A DNA stretch of 64,000 nt, taken from NCBI RefSeq assembly GCF_029714285.1, contig NZ_CP121662.1, positions 310,001 through 374,000 of the forward strand, written 5' to 3'. The notes below the pieces were generated by a model. The model worked only from the letters and a program-made list of their open reading frames with translations. It searched no databases and was not told where the DNA came from. Position numbers and translations under genes: made by a program. Below, piece by piece: positions 35,519-44,549 of this stretch (its first letter is position 1; each line of letters begins with the position of its first letter). This stretch comes from Rhizobium sp. CB3090. GTDB lineage: Bacteria > Pseudomonadota > Alphaproteobacteria > Rhizobiales > Rhizobiaceae.

Positions 35519-36415
35519 CTATCGTTCCCAATAGGGGACCGGCCCATAAAGTTCCGCCAGGAAATCGATAAAGACGCGTACCTTTGCCGGCAGGAACTGG
35601 CGGCTGGGATAGACGGCCGAGAGCGTGACGCTGTGCGAGCCTTCATAGGCCGGCAGCACCTGCACCAGATGGCCGTCCTTGAGTTCGGGGCCGACATCCC
35701 AGGTGGAGCGCAGCGCAATGCCGAGGCCGGCAATGACGGCTTCGCGGATCACTTCGCTGGAATTGGTGATCAGCTTGCCTTCGGGCCGGAAGGTCAGCGG
35801 GCCTTTCGGTCCGTCCAGTCGCCAGGGATCGTTGTTGTGTGGCGGCAGACAGGTGTGGCAACGCAAATCATCAATATCCTCCGGCATGCCATGAGCAGCG
35901 ATATAGGCTGGCGAGGCGCAGAGCACGCGGCGGACCAGCGCCAGGCGCCGGGCAACGAGACTGGAATCGGTAAGCTCCGCAATGCGGATGGCGAGATCAT
36001 AGCCGCCGCCGACGATATCGGTGAATTCGTCTGTTAGCGTCAGATTGATTGCCAGATCCGGATGCGCCTGCATGAACGTCTTGAGATGCGGGGCGATGTG
36101 CAGCCGGCCGAACGATGTGGGGGCGGAAATCTTCAGCGTGCCCTGCATCTGCGCGGACCGGCCGGCAATATAGGCCTCCGCCTCCTCCAATCCCGCGAGG
36201 ATGGCGAGCACCCGGTCATAAAATCCCTGGCCAGCCTCCGTAAGCGAAATCTGGCGTGTCGTGCGCTGCAAAAGTCGTGTGCCGAGCCGATCTTCCAACC
36301 GTTTGATCCGCTTGGAAATCACGGCTGGCGAAAAGCCGAGTATGCGGCCGGCGAGCGACATGCTGCCGGTCGTGACGACGCTGGCAAAGATTTCGAGATC
36401 CCCAAGATTGGTCAT
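35519..36415 (-). CDS. LysR-family regulator, divergent from glcDEF
   Basis: A 298-residue LTTR of the type that often acts on a neighbouring oxidoreductase gene. HTH: LGDLEIFASVVTTGSMSLAG then RILGFSPAVISKRIKRLEDR. Effector domain with GTLKISAPTSFGRLHIAPHL. ATG 36415 starts directly at MTNLGDLEIF; the longer frame is unsupported. It faces glcD across 121 bases containing TAAATG-N5-CATTTA (36440-36456), a plausible LysR operator, so glycolate-pathway control is inferred. Confidence 0.88.
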   Translation of the reverse strand: MTNLGDLEIFASVVTTGSMSLAGRILGFSPAVISKRIKRLEDRLGTRLLQRTTRQISLTEAGQGFYDRVLAILAGLEEAEAYIAGRSAQMQGTLKISAPTSFGRLHIAPHLKTFMQAHPDLAINLTLTDEFTDIVGGGYDLAIRIAELTDSSLVARRLALVRRVLCASPAYIAAHGMPEDIDDLRCHTCLPPHNNDPWRLDGPKGPLTFRPEGKLITNSSEVIREAVIAGLGIALRSTWDVGPELKDGHLVQVLPAYEGSHSVTLSAVYPSRQFLPAKVRVFIDFLAELYGPVPYWER

Positions 36416-36439
36416 GCGCAATTTATTCCTATTTCGACA

Positions 36440-36456
36440 TAAATGCTTGTCATTTA
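36440..36456. promoter_or_regulatory. Inverted repeat in the LysR/glcD divergent region
   Basis: TAAATG (36440-36445) and CATTTA (36451-36456) are perfect arms around CTTGT. The position, 24 bases from the LysR start and 80 from glcD, suits an LTTR site controlling both. Confidence 0.45.
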
Positions 36457-36536
36457 CGCCAATTTCGGGAAAGTGGTAAGCATGATATGGCGTTAAAAAG
36501 AGGGGCGTCCATATTCGGGTGCAAGAGGAGAACGCC

Positions 36537-37976
36537 ATGGCAGAGGCCATTTCATTTCTGGCGCCGCGCGCCGATGTCCTTGCCCGCCGCCGTGAGATCG
36601 TCGCAGACCTTGTTGATCTCTTGCCACCGGAATGTCTGGTTCATGAGCCGCGCGAACTCATGCCCTTCGAGACGGACGCTTTCATTTCCTATCGCCGCAT
36701 GCCACTCGCCGTCGCCTTGCCGCGTTCGACGGCCGAAGTGGCGGCTGTGATGAAATATTGCCATCGCTACGGTATCCCGGTCGTGCCGCGTGGCGCCGGC
36801 ACGTCGCTCTCCGGCGGCGCTATTCCGCAGGAAGATGCCGTCGTGCTCGGTCTTTCCAAGATGAACCGCATTCTCGACATCGATCTCGCCAACCGCACGG
36901 CGACCGTGCAGGCCGGCGTCACCAATCTGCATATCTCCGAAAGCGTCTCAGCGGACGGATTTTTCTACGCGCCCGACCCGAGCTCGCAGCTCGCCTGCAC
37001 CATCGGCGGCAATATCGGCATGAATTCCGGCGGCGCGCACTGCCTGAAATACGGCGTCACCACCAACAATCTGTTGGGCGTCAAGCTTGTATTGATCGAT
37101 GGCACGGTCATCGATCTCGGTGGCAAGGCCCTGGATGCGGCAGGTTATGATCTGTTGGGGCTCGTGTGTGGCTCGGAGGGACAACTCGGCATCGTCACCG
37201 AGGCAACGGTTCGGCTGATCGCCAAGCCGGAAGGCGCGCGGCCGGTTCTCTTCGGTTTCGACACGTCGGAGCAGGCGGGTGCCTGTGTTGCCGATGTCAT
37301 CGCCGCCGGCATCATCCCCGTCGCCATCGAGTTCATGGATAAGCCGGCGATCGAAATTTGCGAGGCTTTCGCCCATGCCGGCTATCCGCTGGATGTCGGC
37401 GCGCTGCTGATCGTCGAGGTCGAGGGCTCGGAGGCGGAGATGGACGACATGCTGAAAAGCATCGTCGAGATCGCCCGTACTCACCACGTCAAGACGGTGC
37501 GCGAGTGCCAGTCGGCGACCGAGGCGGCGCTGATCTGGAAGGGGCGCAAATCCGCATTCGGCGCCACCGGCCGCATTGCCGACTATATCTGCATGGACGG
37601 CACGGTGCCGCTCAGCCAGCTCTCCTATGTCCTAAAGAAGACGTCTGAAATCGTCGACCGTTACGGCCTGCGTGTCGCTAATGTCTTCCATGCCGGTGAC
37701 GGCAATATGCACCCGCTGATCCTGTTCAATGCCAATGATCCCGAGGATGCCGCCAAGGCGGAGGCGGCGGGCAACGACATTCTCCGGCTCTGCGTCGATG
37801 CCGGCGGCTGCCTGACGGGCGAACATGGCGTCGGCATCGAAAAGCGCGACCTGATGCGGCACCAATATGCGCAGACCGATCTCGCCCAGATGATGTCGGT
37901 GCGCGCCGCCTTCGATCCCGGCTGGATCCTCAATCCCTCTAAAGTCTTCCCGCTGGATGGGCGCAACGCCGTATGA
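36537..37976 (+). CDS. glcD: Glycolate oxidase subunit GlcD
   Basis: A 479-residue FAD-linked oxidase (FAD_binding_4 plus FAD-oxidase_C). VVPRGAGTSLSGGAIPQEDA and IGGNIGMNSGGAHCLKYGVT bind FAD; VFHAGDGNMHPLILF and LTGEHGVGIEKRDLM are the catalytic-domain motifs. GlcD oxidises glycolate to glyoxylate, or D-lactate in related enzymes, with GlcE and GlcF. GAGGAG (36524-36529) fixes ATG 36537. The stop overlaps glcE by four bases. Confidence 0.95.
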   Translation: MAEAISFLAPRADVLARRREIVADLVDLLPPECLVHEPRELMPFETDAFISYRRMPLAVALPRSTAEVAAVMKYCHRYGIPVVPRGAGTSLSGGAIPQEDAVVLGLSKMNRILDIDLANRTATVQAGVTNLHISESVSADGFFYAPDPSSQLACTIGGNIGMNSGGAHCLKYGVTTNNLLGVKLVLIDGTVIDLGGKALDAAGYDLLGLVCGSEGQLGIVTEATVRLIAKPEGARPVLFGFDTSEQAGACVADVIAAGIIPVAIEFMDKPAIEICEAFAHAGYPLDVGALLIVEVEGSEAEMDDMLKSIVEIARTHHVKTVRECQSATEAALIWKGRKSAFGATGRIADYICMDGTVPLSQLSYVLKKTSEIVDRYGLRVANVFHAGDGNMHPLILFNANDPEDAAKAEAAGNDILRLCVDAGGCLTGEHGVGIEKRDLMRHQYAQTDLAQMMSVRAAFDPGWILNPSKVFPLDGRNAV

Positions 37977-39172
37977 GAGAATTTTTGCCGAAGACGGAAG
38001 GCGAGGCGGCAGCGATCATCCGCGATCACGCTGCGCGCGCCGCGGCATTGGCCATAGTCGGCGGTAACACCCGTGCCGGTTTTGGCAATGCCGTTGCCGC
38101 AGAGGCTACGCTATGTTCGTGTGCGCTTACCGGTATCGTTACCTATAATCCGGGCGAGATGGTGATGACCGCGCTGGCGGGGACGCCTGTTGCCGATATC
38201 GAAGCGGTGCTGGCTGAAAACGGCCAGATGATGGCCTTTGAACCGATGGACCACCGGCCGTTGATGGCGACCGATGGCGAGCCGACGATTGGCGGCGTCT
38301 TTGCTGCAAATGTCTCCGGCCCGCGGCGTTTCGTAAGCGGCGCCGCACGCGACAGCCTCCTCGGCGTCCGCTTCGTCAATGGCAAGGGCGAAATCGTCAA
38401 GGCCGGCGGGCGGGTGATGAAGAATGTCACCGGCCTTGATCTCGTCAAGCTGATGGCCGGTTCGCACGGTACGCTCGGCCTCCTGACGGAAGTCACCTTC
38501 CGGGTGCCGCCGCGACCGAAGACGGAGGAGACGATCGTCGTTTCCGGCCTCAACGATGCCGAGGCGGCAAACGTCATGGCGGCGGCCATGGCACTCCCCG
38601 TCGATGTCTCCGGCGCAGCGCATCTGCCGCTGACCGTCGCCTGGACCTTTTTGGACGGCGAGTTGCCGGAAGGAGAGGCGACGGTGCTGCGCATCGAAGG
38701 TTTACCGGGCTCAGTCTCTGTGAGGGCGGAGAAGCTGGCCTCCGCCATGCGTCGACTGGGCGCTGTGACGCGACTTGCCGAAGCCGAAAGCCACCGTCTC
38801 TGGCGTGAAATCCGCAATGTGAAGCCTTACGCCGACGGCACGATGCGTCCTGTCTGGCGCGTTTCCGTCGCCCCCAGCATCGGTCACCAGCTCGTTGCAG
38901 CGCTGCGCCTCGAAGCCGGCGTCGACGCCTATTACGATTGGCAGGGCGGCCTTGTCTGGATGCGCATGGAGGCAGAGCCGGAGGGTGAATTGGTGCGCCG
39001 CTATATCCATGTGCTCGGCGGAGGCCACGCCACTTTGCTGCGCGCGGCGCCTGCCCACCGCGCGATGACACCAGCCTTCCAGCAGCAGCCCGAGGCCGTG
39101 GCCTTGTTGTCGGCGCGCGTGAAGGAGAAGTTCGATCCTGCGGGGATTTTCAATCCGGGGAAGATGGGATGA
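37973..39172 (+). CDS. glcE: Glycolate oxidase FAD-binding subunit GlcE
   Basis: A 399-residue subunit with the FAD_binding_4 fold. It starts MREFLPKTEGEAAAIIRDHA and contains VGGNTRAGFGNAVAA and EPTIGGVFAANVSGPRRFVS. The C-terminal part is shorter than GlcD and lacks its HxGDGN motif, as expected. ATGA overlap with glcD shows coupling. The gap to glcF is 207 bases and filled with repeat DNA. Confidence 0.93.
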   Translation: MREFLPKTEGEAAAIIRDHAARAAALAIVGGNTRAGFGNAVAAEATLCSCALTGIVTYNPGEMVMTALAGTPVADIEAVLAENGQMMAFEPMDHRPLMATDGEPTIGGVFAANVSGPRRFVSGAARDSLLGVRFVNGKGEIVKAGGRVMKNVTGLDLVKLMAGSHGTLGLLTEVTFRVPPRPKTEETIVVSGLNDAEAANVMAAAMALPVDVSGAAHLPLTVAWTFLDGELPEGEATVLRIEGLPGSVSVRAEKLASAMRRLGAVTRLAEAESHRLWREIRNVKPYADGTMRPVWRVSVAPSIGHQLVAALRLEAGVDAYYDWQGGLVWMRMEAEPEGELVRRYIHVLGGGHATLLRAAPAHRAMTPAFQQQPEAVALLSARVKEKFDPAGIFNPGKMG

Positions 39173-39212
39173 TGTGGATGGACCCTTTTGTTTGGCACCC
39201 ACTCACCCTAGC

Positions 39213-39375
39213 CCTCTCCCCGCGGGGGAGAGGAGACGATCTCATTTGCGGCAGACCCTCGATTCTCTCCTTTCCCCTTCTCCCCCCGGGAAGAAGGTGC
39301 CCGATAGGGCGGACGAGGGGGCTCGGCGCGAAGCGACGAGCATCATTCTCCCCGCTGGGACGAAGGTAGGGAGAG
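39213..39375. repeat. REP-like palindromic repeats between glcE and glcF
   Basis: Holds CCTCTCCCC/GGGGAGAGG (39213-39233), then an element of about 46 bases, 39276-39321, beginning CCTTCTCC and ending in GAGGGGG, and a degenerate third piece (39345-39375). The 46-base element matches one in the hisS-hisZ gap in the same order, including the AAGGTGxCCGAxAGGG part. Confidence 0.75.
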
Positions 39376-39379
39376 CCTG

Positions 39380-40699
39380 ATGCAAACCAACTTCACCCCC
39401 GCCCAGCTTGCCGATCCGCATGTCGCCGAATCCGAGGCGATTTTGCGCAAATGCGTCCATTGCGGCTTTTGCACCGCCACCTGTCCGACCTATGTGACGC
39501 TCGGCAATGAGCTCGACAGTCCGCGAGGCCGGATCTATCTGATCAAGGATATGCTGGAAAACGGCAGGCCTGCGGATGCCGAGGTGGTGACGCATATCGA
39601 CCGCTGCCTTTCCTGTCTTGCCTGCGTGACCACCTGTCCCTCCGGCGTCGACTATATGCATCTGGTCGATCACGCCCGCATCCATATCGAAAAGACCTAT
39701 AAACGACCCCTGATGAACCGGTTGACGCGCAGCCTGTTGGCTGCGGTGCTGCCTTATCCTGGCCGGTTCCGCCTTGCGCTCAACCTCGCTCGCTGGGGCC
39801 GGCCCTTCAACGGGTTGATGAAGCGCATCCCGGCGCTGAACCCCTTTGTTGCCATGCTCGATCTGGCACCACGCTCTATCCTGGCGCCGTCGCCTTTCGC
39901 CAAGCCCGGTCGGCATCAGCCGCAGGCGGAACGGCGTGGGCGGGTGGCGATCCTGACCGGTTGCGCCCAGCCGGTGCTCGATCCAGCCATCAACGAGGCA
40001 ACCATCCGGCTTCTCGCCCGTCTCGGTGTCGAAGTGGTGGTGCCGGAAGGTGAGGTTTGCTGCGGTTCGCTGGTGCATCATATGGGCCGGGAAGAGCAGG
40101 CGCTGGCCAGCGCCCGCGCCAATATCGATGTCTGGATGCGCGAGATCGAACCCGGCGGGCTCGACGCGATCATCATCACGGCATCCGGTTGCGGCACGAC
40201 GATCAAGGACTATGGTCATATGCTGCGGCTCGATCCGGCCTATGCGGACAAAGCGGCAAGGATCTCGGCGCTCGCGAAGGACATTACCGAATATCTCGCA
40301 GGCCTAGATCTGCCCTCGCATATGCCGCGCGGCATCACCGTCGCCTATCATTCCGCCTGTTCGATGCAGCATGGCCAAAGGATCACCATGGCGCCCAAGC
40401 TGTTGCTGAAGGCGGCAGGCTTCACCGTGCGCGATCCGGCGGAAGGCCATCTCTGCTGCGGCTCGGCCGGCACCTACAACATCATGCAGCCGGAAATCTC
40501 CGGCGAGCTCAAGGCGCGCAAGGTGAGGAATCTCGAGGCGACGAAGGCCGATATCATCGCGACCGGCAATATCGGTTGCATCACGCAGATCGCGACCGGA
40601 ACCGACATGCCTATCCTGCACACAGTCGAATTGCTGGATTGGGCCTATGGCGGCGAGATGCCGGCGAAGCTTCGGCGGCTTAAGGTGGCAGCCTCTTAA
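39380..40699 (+). CDS. glcF: Glycolate oxidase iron-sulfur subunit GlcF
   Basis: A 439-residue protein with two 4Fe-4S ferredoxin motifs, C25-x2-C28-x2-C31-x3-C35 and C76-x2-C79-x2-C82-x3-C86, then two CCG domains (VCCGSLVHH and LCCGSAGTYN). It passes electrons from the GlcD flavin to the quinone pool at the membrane. A weak GGGAGAG ribosome site precedes ATG 39380, at the end of the repeat block. Confidence 0.95.
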   Translation: MQTNFTPAQLADPHVAESEAILRKCVHCGFCTATCPTYVTLGNELDSPRGRIYLIKDMLENGRPADAEVVTHIDRCLSCLACVTTCPSGVDYMHLVDHARIHIEKTYKRPLMNRLTRSLLAAVLPYPGRFRLALNLARWGRPFNGLMKRIPALNPFVAMLDLAPRSILAPSPFAKPGRHQPQAERRGRVAILTGCAQPVLDPAINEATIRLLARLGVEVVVPEGEVCCGSLVHHMGREEQALASARANIDVWMREIEPGGLDAIIITASGCGTTIKDYGHMLRLDPAYADKAARISALAKDITEYLAGLDLPSHMPRGITVAYHSACSMQHGQRITMAPKLLLKAAGFTVRDPAEGHLCCGSAGTYNIMQPEISGELKARKVRNLEATKADIIATGNIGCITQIATGTDMPILHTVELLDWAYGGEMPAKLRRLKVAAS

Positions 40700-40744
40700 A
40701 GCTATCCCGGGAAAAATGGGAAACGGTGTTTGTCGGCCGGTGAA

Positions 40745-40812
40745 AAGCTTGACTGTTAGAACGTCAAGCTTGCCAAAACCCCTAAATCGGACAGATTTAG
40801 GGGTTTTGGCAA
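40745..40812 (+). terminator. Double hairpin after glcF
   Basis: The first hairpin is AAGCTTGAC (40745-40753) / GTCAAGCTT (40763-40771). The second has a perfect 19-bp stem (40770-40788 with 40794-40812) with a 5-base loop and TTTT inside its right arm. The arms overlap by two bases, so the two exclude each other slightly. It is the likely transcription stop of glcDEF; no long T run follows. Confidence 0.6.
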
Positions 40813-40831
40813 CAATAATGGCTGTGTCTCT

Positions 40832-40935
40832 TAGAGCGGCTCAGCGTTTCACGGAATCGCTTCTCCACTCTATCCCTTTGTTTTTACGCATTCCGGACGG
40901 AAAACCGCTTCGCACTTTTCCTGGAACTGCTCTAG
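40832..40935. repeat. RIME-like intergenic repeat, copy B
   Basis: About 104 bases from TTAGAGCGG to GAACTGCTCTAG, closely matching 20915-21020 over the full length. Its last bases supply the stop codon (40932-40934, TAG on the minus strand) of the outer-membrane protein gene. Confidence 0.8.
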
Positions 40936-41600
40936 AAGTTGAACGAGACGCCGAAATCGATGGCGTGGGTAAAGACATCGGTCTTCAGGTTGGCGCCGCT
41001 ATCGATCGGGACGTTCACGAAGTTGTAGTTGCCCTTGTATTCGACGAAAGTCGACCAGTGCTGGCTGAACTGATAGCTGATGCCAGCCTGTGCCTGCAGC
41101 GATGCCCCGCCAAATTCGTAATCGAAGGTGCGGCCGGAGGCGCGGGTCACTTCGACATGCGGCACGTTGATGCCGGCGCCGAGGCCGACATAGGGTGTCC
41201 ACTTGCGGCTCGGATCCTGGAAACGATAGAGCGCATTGAGCGTCAGCATGTTGAGGCCGTCGGTGAACTCGAAATGCGACCAGCCGGGAGTATTGCCAAG
41301 ATCGCCATAGACCTTGGCATGGGTGTAGTCGAGCGAAATACCCCAGTTCGACTTGTCGAACTCGTCCAGCCACCAGATGCCGCGGACGCCGAAATAGGGC
41401 GGCATCTTAAAGGATTTACCTGACCAGTTGGGATCGAAGTCAGCGCCGTCAGATGTCTTGACGTTGTTGCCGGTTGCGCCCTGGAAACCGCCGTAAGCCG
41501 AAAACTGCATTTCTGCCGAAGCCGAACCGGCGGCAAAGACAAAAGCTGAGATCGCAAGCGCGGCGACGGCCGGCTGCGTGATGCGAAATGCCCGATGCAT
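40932..41600 (-). CDS. Outer-membrane beta-barrel protein, LpxQ-like
   Basis: A 222-residue precursor with a signal peptide (VAALAISAFVFAAGSASA, cleaved before EMQFSAYGG) and alternating strands ending in SFNF, the usual final aromatic of outer-membrane proteins. The stretch WSGKSFKMPPYFGVRGIWWL and the length of about 220 residues recall the rhizobial lipid A oxidase LpxQ; this is recall, not alignment, and a generic opacity-type porin is the alternative. ATG 41600 gives the signal peptide; the longer frame does not. Confidence 0.75.
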   Translation of the reverse strand: MHRAFRITQPAVAALAISAFVFAAGSASAEMQFSAYGGFQGATGNNVKTSDGADFDPNWSGKSFKMPPYFGVRGIWWLDEFDKSNWGISLDYTHAKVYGDLGNTPGWSHFEFTDGLNMLTLNALYRFQDPSRKWTPYVGLGAGINVPHVEVTRASGRTFDYEFGGASLQAQAGISYQFSQHWSTFVEYKGNYNFVNVPIDSGANLKTDVFTHAIDFGVSFNF

Positions 41601-41914
41601 GTAAAATCCCCGAATGGCCCCAAGTGGCAAGGTGTTGCTATCTAAGCGTGCTTCTATGACAGTTCTATTGCAGCATATCCTAATCTGGGATGGATTAGGA
41701 AGGATAGCTGACACGAAACTGAATAAATGGCACTGTTTGCAGGGCGCGCGACGCGATAAGTTTGAGGATGTTACACCTGCGCCACAGTAAATATGCTGGG
41801 ACGGATATGCCGCCGCTATAAAAGAGCGGCATGGATTGCCCGTCTCTCCCAGGATAGGGAAGAATCAGATGTTCGGCATGCCGAAACGTCATATTCGGGA
41901 AAGCGTGCGGCTGC

Positions 41915-42616
41915 TCAGCCGCCGAATATCGTCCGCAACACGTCGATACCGCGATCCTGATAGCTGACCTCGCCCTGCTTGTTGCCGGGGCCGACGACGA
42001 TGACCTTGGTGCCAACGGGCACGCGATCATAGAGGTCCACCACATCCTTGTTCATCATGCGGATGCAGCCGGAAGACATGTTCAAGCCGATGCTCCACGG
42101 CTGGTTGGTGCCATGGATGCGGAAAGCCGTGTCGTTGCCGTTGCGATAGAGATACATGGCGCGTGCGCCGAGCGGATTGTCCTCGCCGCCTTCCTGATAG
42201 GCCGGAAGCTTATGACCCTTCTTGGCTTCGCGAACGATCATTTCCGGCGGCGGCGTCCAGCCCGGCCATTCCGCCTTGCGGCCGACCTTGACGACGCCGG
42301 ACCAGCCGTAGCCTTCGCGGCCGACACCGATGCCGTAGCGCCGCGCCCGGTTATCGCCTTCGACGAGGTAGAGATATTTGTTGTTGGTATCGATGATGAT
42401 GGTGCCCGGTGCTTCATTGGTCACCAGCCGCACGACCCGCCGCTGAAACTGCGGCTTGACCTGTCCCTGCGGCTGCATCGCCGCGCGGACCACATCGGTG
42501 CGCGTCGCTTGCGCGGCCTGAGGTGCGGAGGCGCTGAAGGCCGCCGCATCCGATGCCGCCAAAAGGCACGACATCACCATGCCCGCCGCCGCCACGACCG
42601 GTAGTATTGATTTCAT
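41915..42616 (-). CDS. L,D-transpeptidase (YkuD), first copy
   Basis: A 233-residue exported enzyme. The signal peptide covers residues 1-26 and the YkuD domain about 70-210. The catalytic site HGT...SSGCIRM is complete, with H168 and C184. It makes 3-3 peptidoglycan cross-links or attaches proteins, important for polar growth in Rhizobiales. The neighbour at 42819-43616 is a close paralogue, and they share the order [20 protein letters not shown]. Confidence 0.92.
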   Translation of the reverse strand: MKSILPVVAAAGMVMSCLLAASDAAAFSASAPQAAQATRTDVVRAAMQPQGQVKPQFQRRVVRLVTNEAPGTIIIDTNNKYLYLVEGDNRARRYGIGVGREGYGWSGVVKVGRKAEWPGWTPPPEMIVREAKKGHKLPAYQEGGEDNPLGARAMYLYRNGNDTAFRIHGTNQPWSIGLNMSSGCIRMMNKDVVDLYDRVPVGTKVIVVGPGNKQGEVSYQDRGIDVLRTIFGG

Positions 42617-42818
42617 CCGTCATTCCCCTCTCGAATTACCCGGCAAGAAACTAACGAAACTTGCGAGAGGATCAAGATGAAATCGCTAAAAGACAAAGAT
42701 CGAGCCGGTGGAGCTGCTATCTGTTCTGGGTCCAAAGAGCGTTATTGTCGATTTATATCAATGCTTAGAACGGGGTTGCTGCGCCCGATCAGGCCGTGCG
42801 CAGCAATCTTGGTAGCAA

Positions 42819-43616
42819 TCACATCACTATAACGCGTGTCCCGACTTTCACGCGATTGTAGAGATCGATCACGTCTTCATTGCGCAGACGGATGCAGCCG
42901 GAGGACACGGCGTTGCCGATCGTCCAGGGCGCATTGGTGCCGTGGATGCGGTAGAGCGTCGAGCCGAGATACATGGCGCGGGCGCCGAGCGGATTGCCTT
43001 CGCCGCCTTCCATATGGGCCGGCAGATAGTGCCCCTTCGCGGCTTCGCGCGCCAACATTTCCGATGGTGGCGTCCAGTCGGGCCATTCCTGCTTGCGGGT
43101 GATGGTATGGGCACCGGCCCATTCGAAGCCGGGCTTGCCGACGCCGACGCCGTAGCGCCGCGCCTTGCCGCCGTCCATCACCAGGTAGAGGAAGCGATCA
43201 TTGGTGTCGATGACGATGGTGCCCGGCCGTTCCTTTGTCTGGTAGTCGACAATCTGCGGCAGGAACTGCGGATCGATTTGGCCGTGAACCGCGGGATATT
43301 GCGGCCGGACGACGGCGACTTGCTGCACGACGGGACGTGAAAACAGTCCGCGCGGCTGGATCACCCGCCGGACCTGCGGATTGACAGCCTGGCGGTCCGC
43401 CGGATCGTTCATTGGGTTGACGGCCTGGCGCGCCATGGGGCGGACGGGATAGACCGCCGGCTGTACGTCAGCGCCGCCGAGCTGCATCACCCAGGGGGCG
43501 GTCAGATCGGGACTGACGATGACAGGCGGGCGCGACTGGTAGCGATCGCCGGCGAAAGCGCTGGAAGCGAGCAGGCTCAAAGCGCCCGCAGCAAATAAAA
43601 TGCATTGTTTCATCAT
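42819..43616 (-). CDS. L,D-transpeptidase (YkuD), second copy
   Basis: A 265-residue exported enzyme with signal peptide (ending SAFA-G), a linker with two RQAVNP units (residues 63-80), and a YkuD domain with H225 in RIHGTN and C241 in SSGCIRL. ATG ATG at 43616/43613 allows two starts. Tandem with the first copy, 202 bases apart, probably from duplication; separate promoters are likely. Confidence 0.92.
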   Translation of the reverse strand: MMKQCILFAAGALSLLASSAFAGDRYQSRPPVIVSPDLTAPWVMQLGGADVQPAVYPVRPMARQAVNPMNDPADRQAVNPQVRRVIQPRGLFSRPVVQQVAVVRPQYPAVHGQIDPQFLPQIVDYQTKERPGTIVIDTNDRFLYLVMDGGKARRYGVGVGKPGFEWAGAHTITRKQEWPDWTPPSEMLAREAAKGHYLPAHMEGGEGNPLGARAMYLGSTLYRIHGTNAPWTIGNAVSSGCIRLRNEDVIDLYNRVKVGTRVIVM

Positions 43617-43919
43617 CGGACAGACTCTCTACAAACGGGCCGAGGATGGGCGTAATTGCGCCCGGTCCGGAACATGGTGCCACTTGCGCGCCAGCGAATG
43701 GTAAACATCTATTCATCAAAATGCCGCGAAGCCGATAAACCTTTGTCAGGGTTACCACTTGGTTTGGAAAGACGGTTTGCAAGTGGTAAACCTTGAATCG
43801 GGATAACTTGCCTTCGAATCGTTCTCCCGATCTTAAGTATTTGATTGGCATGATCTTATTCGAGAGCTGCCCATCAGTTTTCGGGATCGGGTTCTAAAAA
43901 CAGGGGATGAACTGCAACA
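43617..43919. other. Divergent control region of the transpeptidase and tag genes
   Basis: Non-coding, 303 bases. It holds the 13-bp inverted repeat 43749-43761 / 43780-43792 (one mismatch; inner arms TTACCACTTG and CAAGTGGTAA, 18-base centre). Half-sites CCACTTG and GGTAAAC recur at about 43679-43710. AGGGGA near 43900 is the ribosome site of tag. Confidence 0.5.
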
Positions 43920-44549
43920 ATGGCCGGAACAGGCATCATCACCGGTGAGGATGGCAAGGACCGCTGCTTCTGGCACGGCAATCTGCCGGAATATCAGCGC
44001 TATCATGACCATGAATGGGGCCGGCCTGTCATCGACGATATCAGGCTTTTCGAAAAGATCTGCCTGGAGGGATTTCAATCCGGCCTGTCCTGGCTGACCA
44101 TCCTACGCAAGCGCGAGAATTTCCGTGCCGCCTTTGCCGGTTTCGATTTCGAGAAAGTGGCGGAGTTCGGCGAGGCTGACATCGAGCGCTGCCTCGGCGA
44201 TGCCGGCATCATCCGCCATCGCGGCAAGATCGTCTCCACCATCAACAATGCCCGCCGCGCCATCGAGCTGCGCCAGGAATTCGGCTCGCTCGCCCGTTAT
44301 TTCTGGAGCCACGAGCCGTCAGCCGAGGAGCGGCCTGCCTTCGTCGATTATCCGACTCTCGTCGCCAATCCGACGACGCCGGTCTCGGTGCGGATCTCGA
44401 AGGATCTGAAGAAGCGCGGCTGGACCTTCGTCGGCCCTACCACGGTCTATGCCTTCATGCAGGCCATGGGCCTCGTCAACGATCACATCGAAGGCTGCTA
44501 TTGCCGGAAAGAGGTGGAGGCGATGCGCAATGCATTGGTACGGCCATGA
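43920..44549 (+). CDS. tag: DNA-3-methyladenine glycosylase I
   Basis: A 209-residue repair enzyme that removes 3-methyladenine. CFWHGNLPEYQRYHDHEWG contains the zinc-binding Cys and His; FEKICLEGFQSGLSWLTILR is the substrate pocket region; the C-terminal NDHIEGCYCRKE holds further zinc ligands. Length normal. The stop overlaps the next start by four bases. Confidence 0.95.
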   Translation: MAGTGIITGEDGKDRCFWHGNLPEYQRYHDHEWGRPVIDDIRLFEKICLEGFQSGLSWLTILRKRENFRAAFAGFDFEKVAEFGEADIERCLGDAGIIRHRGKIVSTINNARRAIELRQEFGSLARYFWSHEPSAEERPAFVDYPTLVANPTTPVSVRISKDLKKRGWTFVGPTTVYAFMQAMGLVNDHIEGCYCRKEVEAMRNALVRP

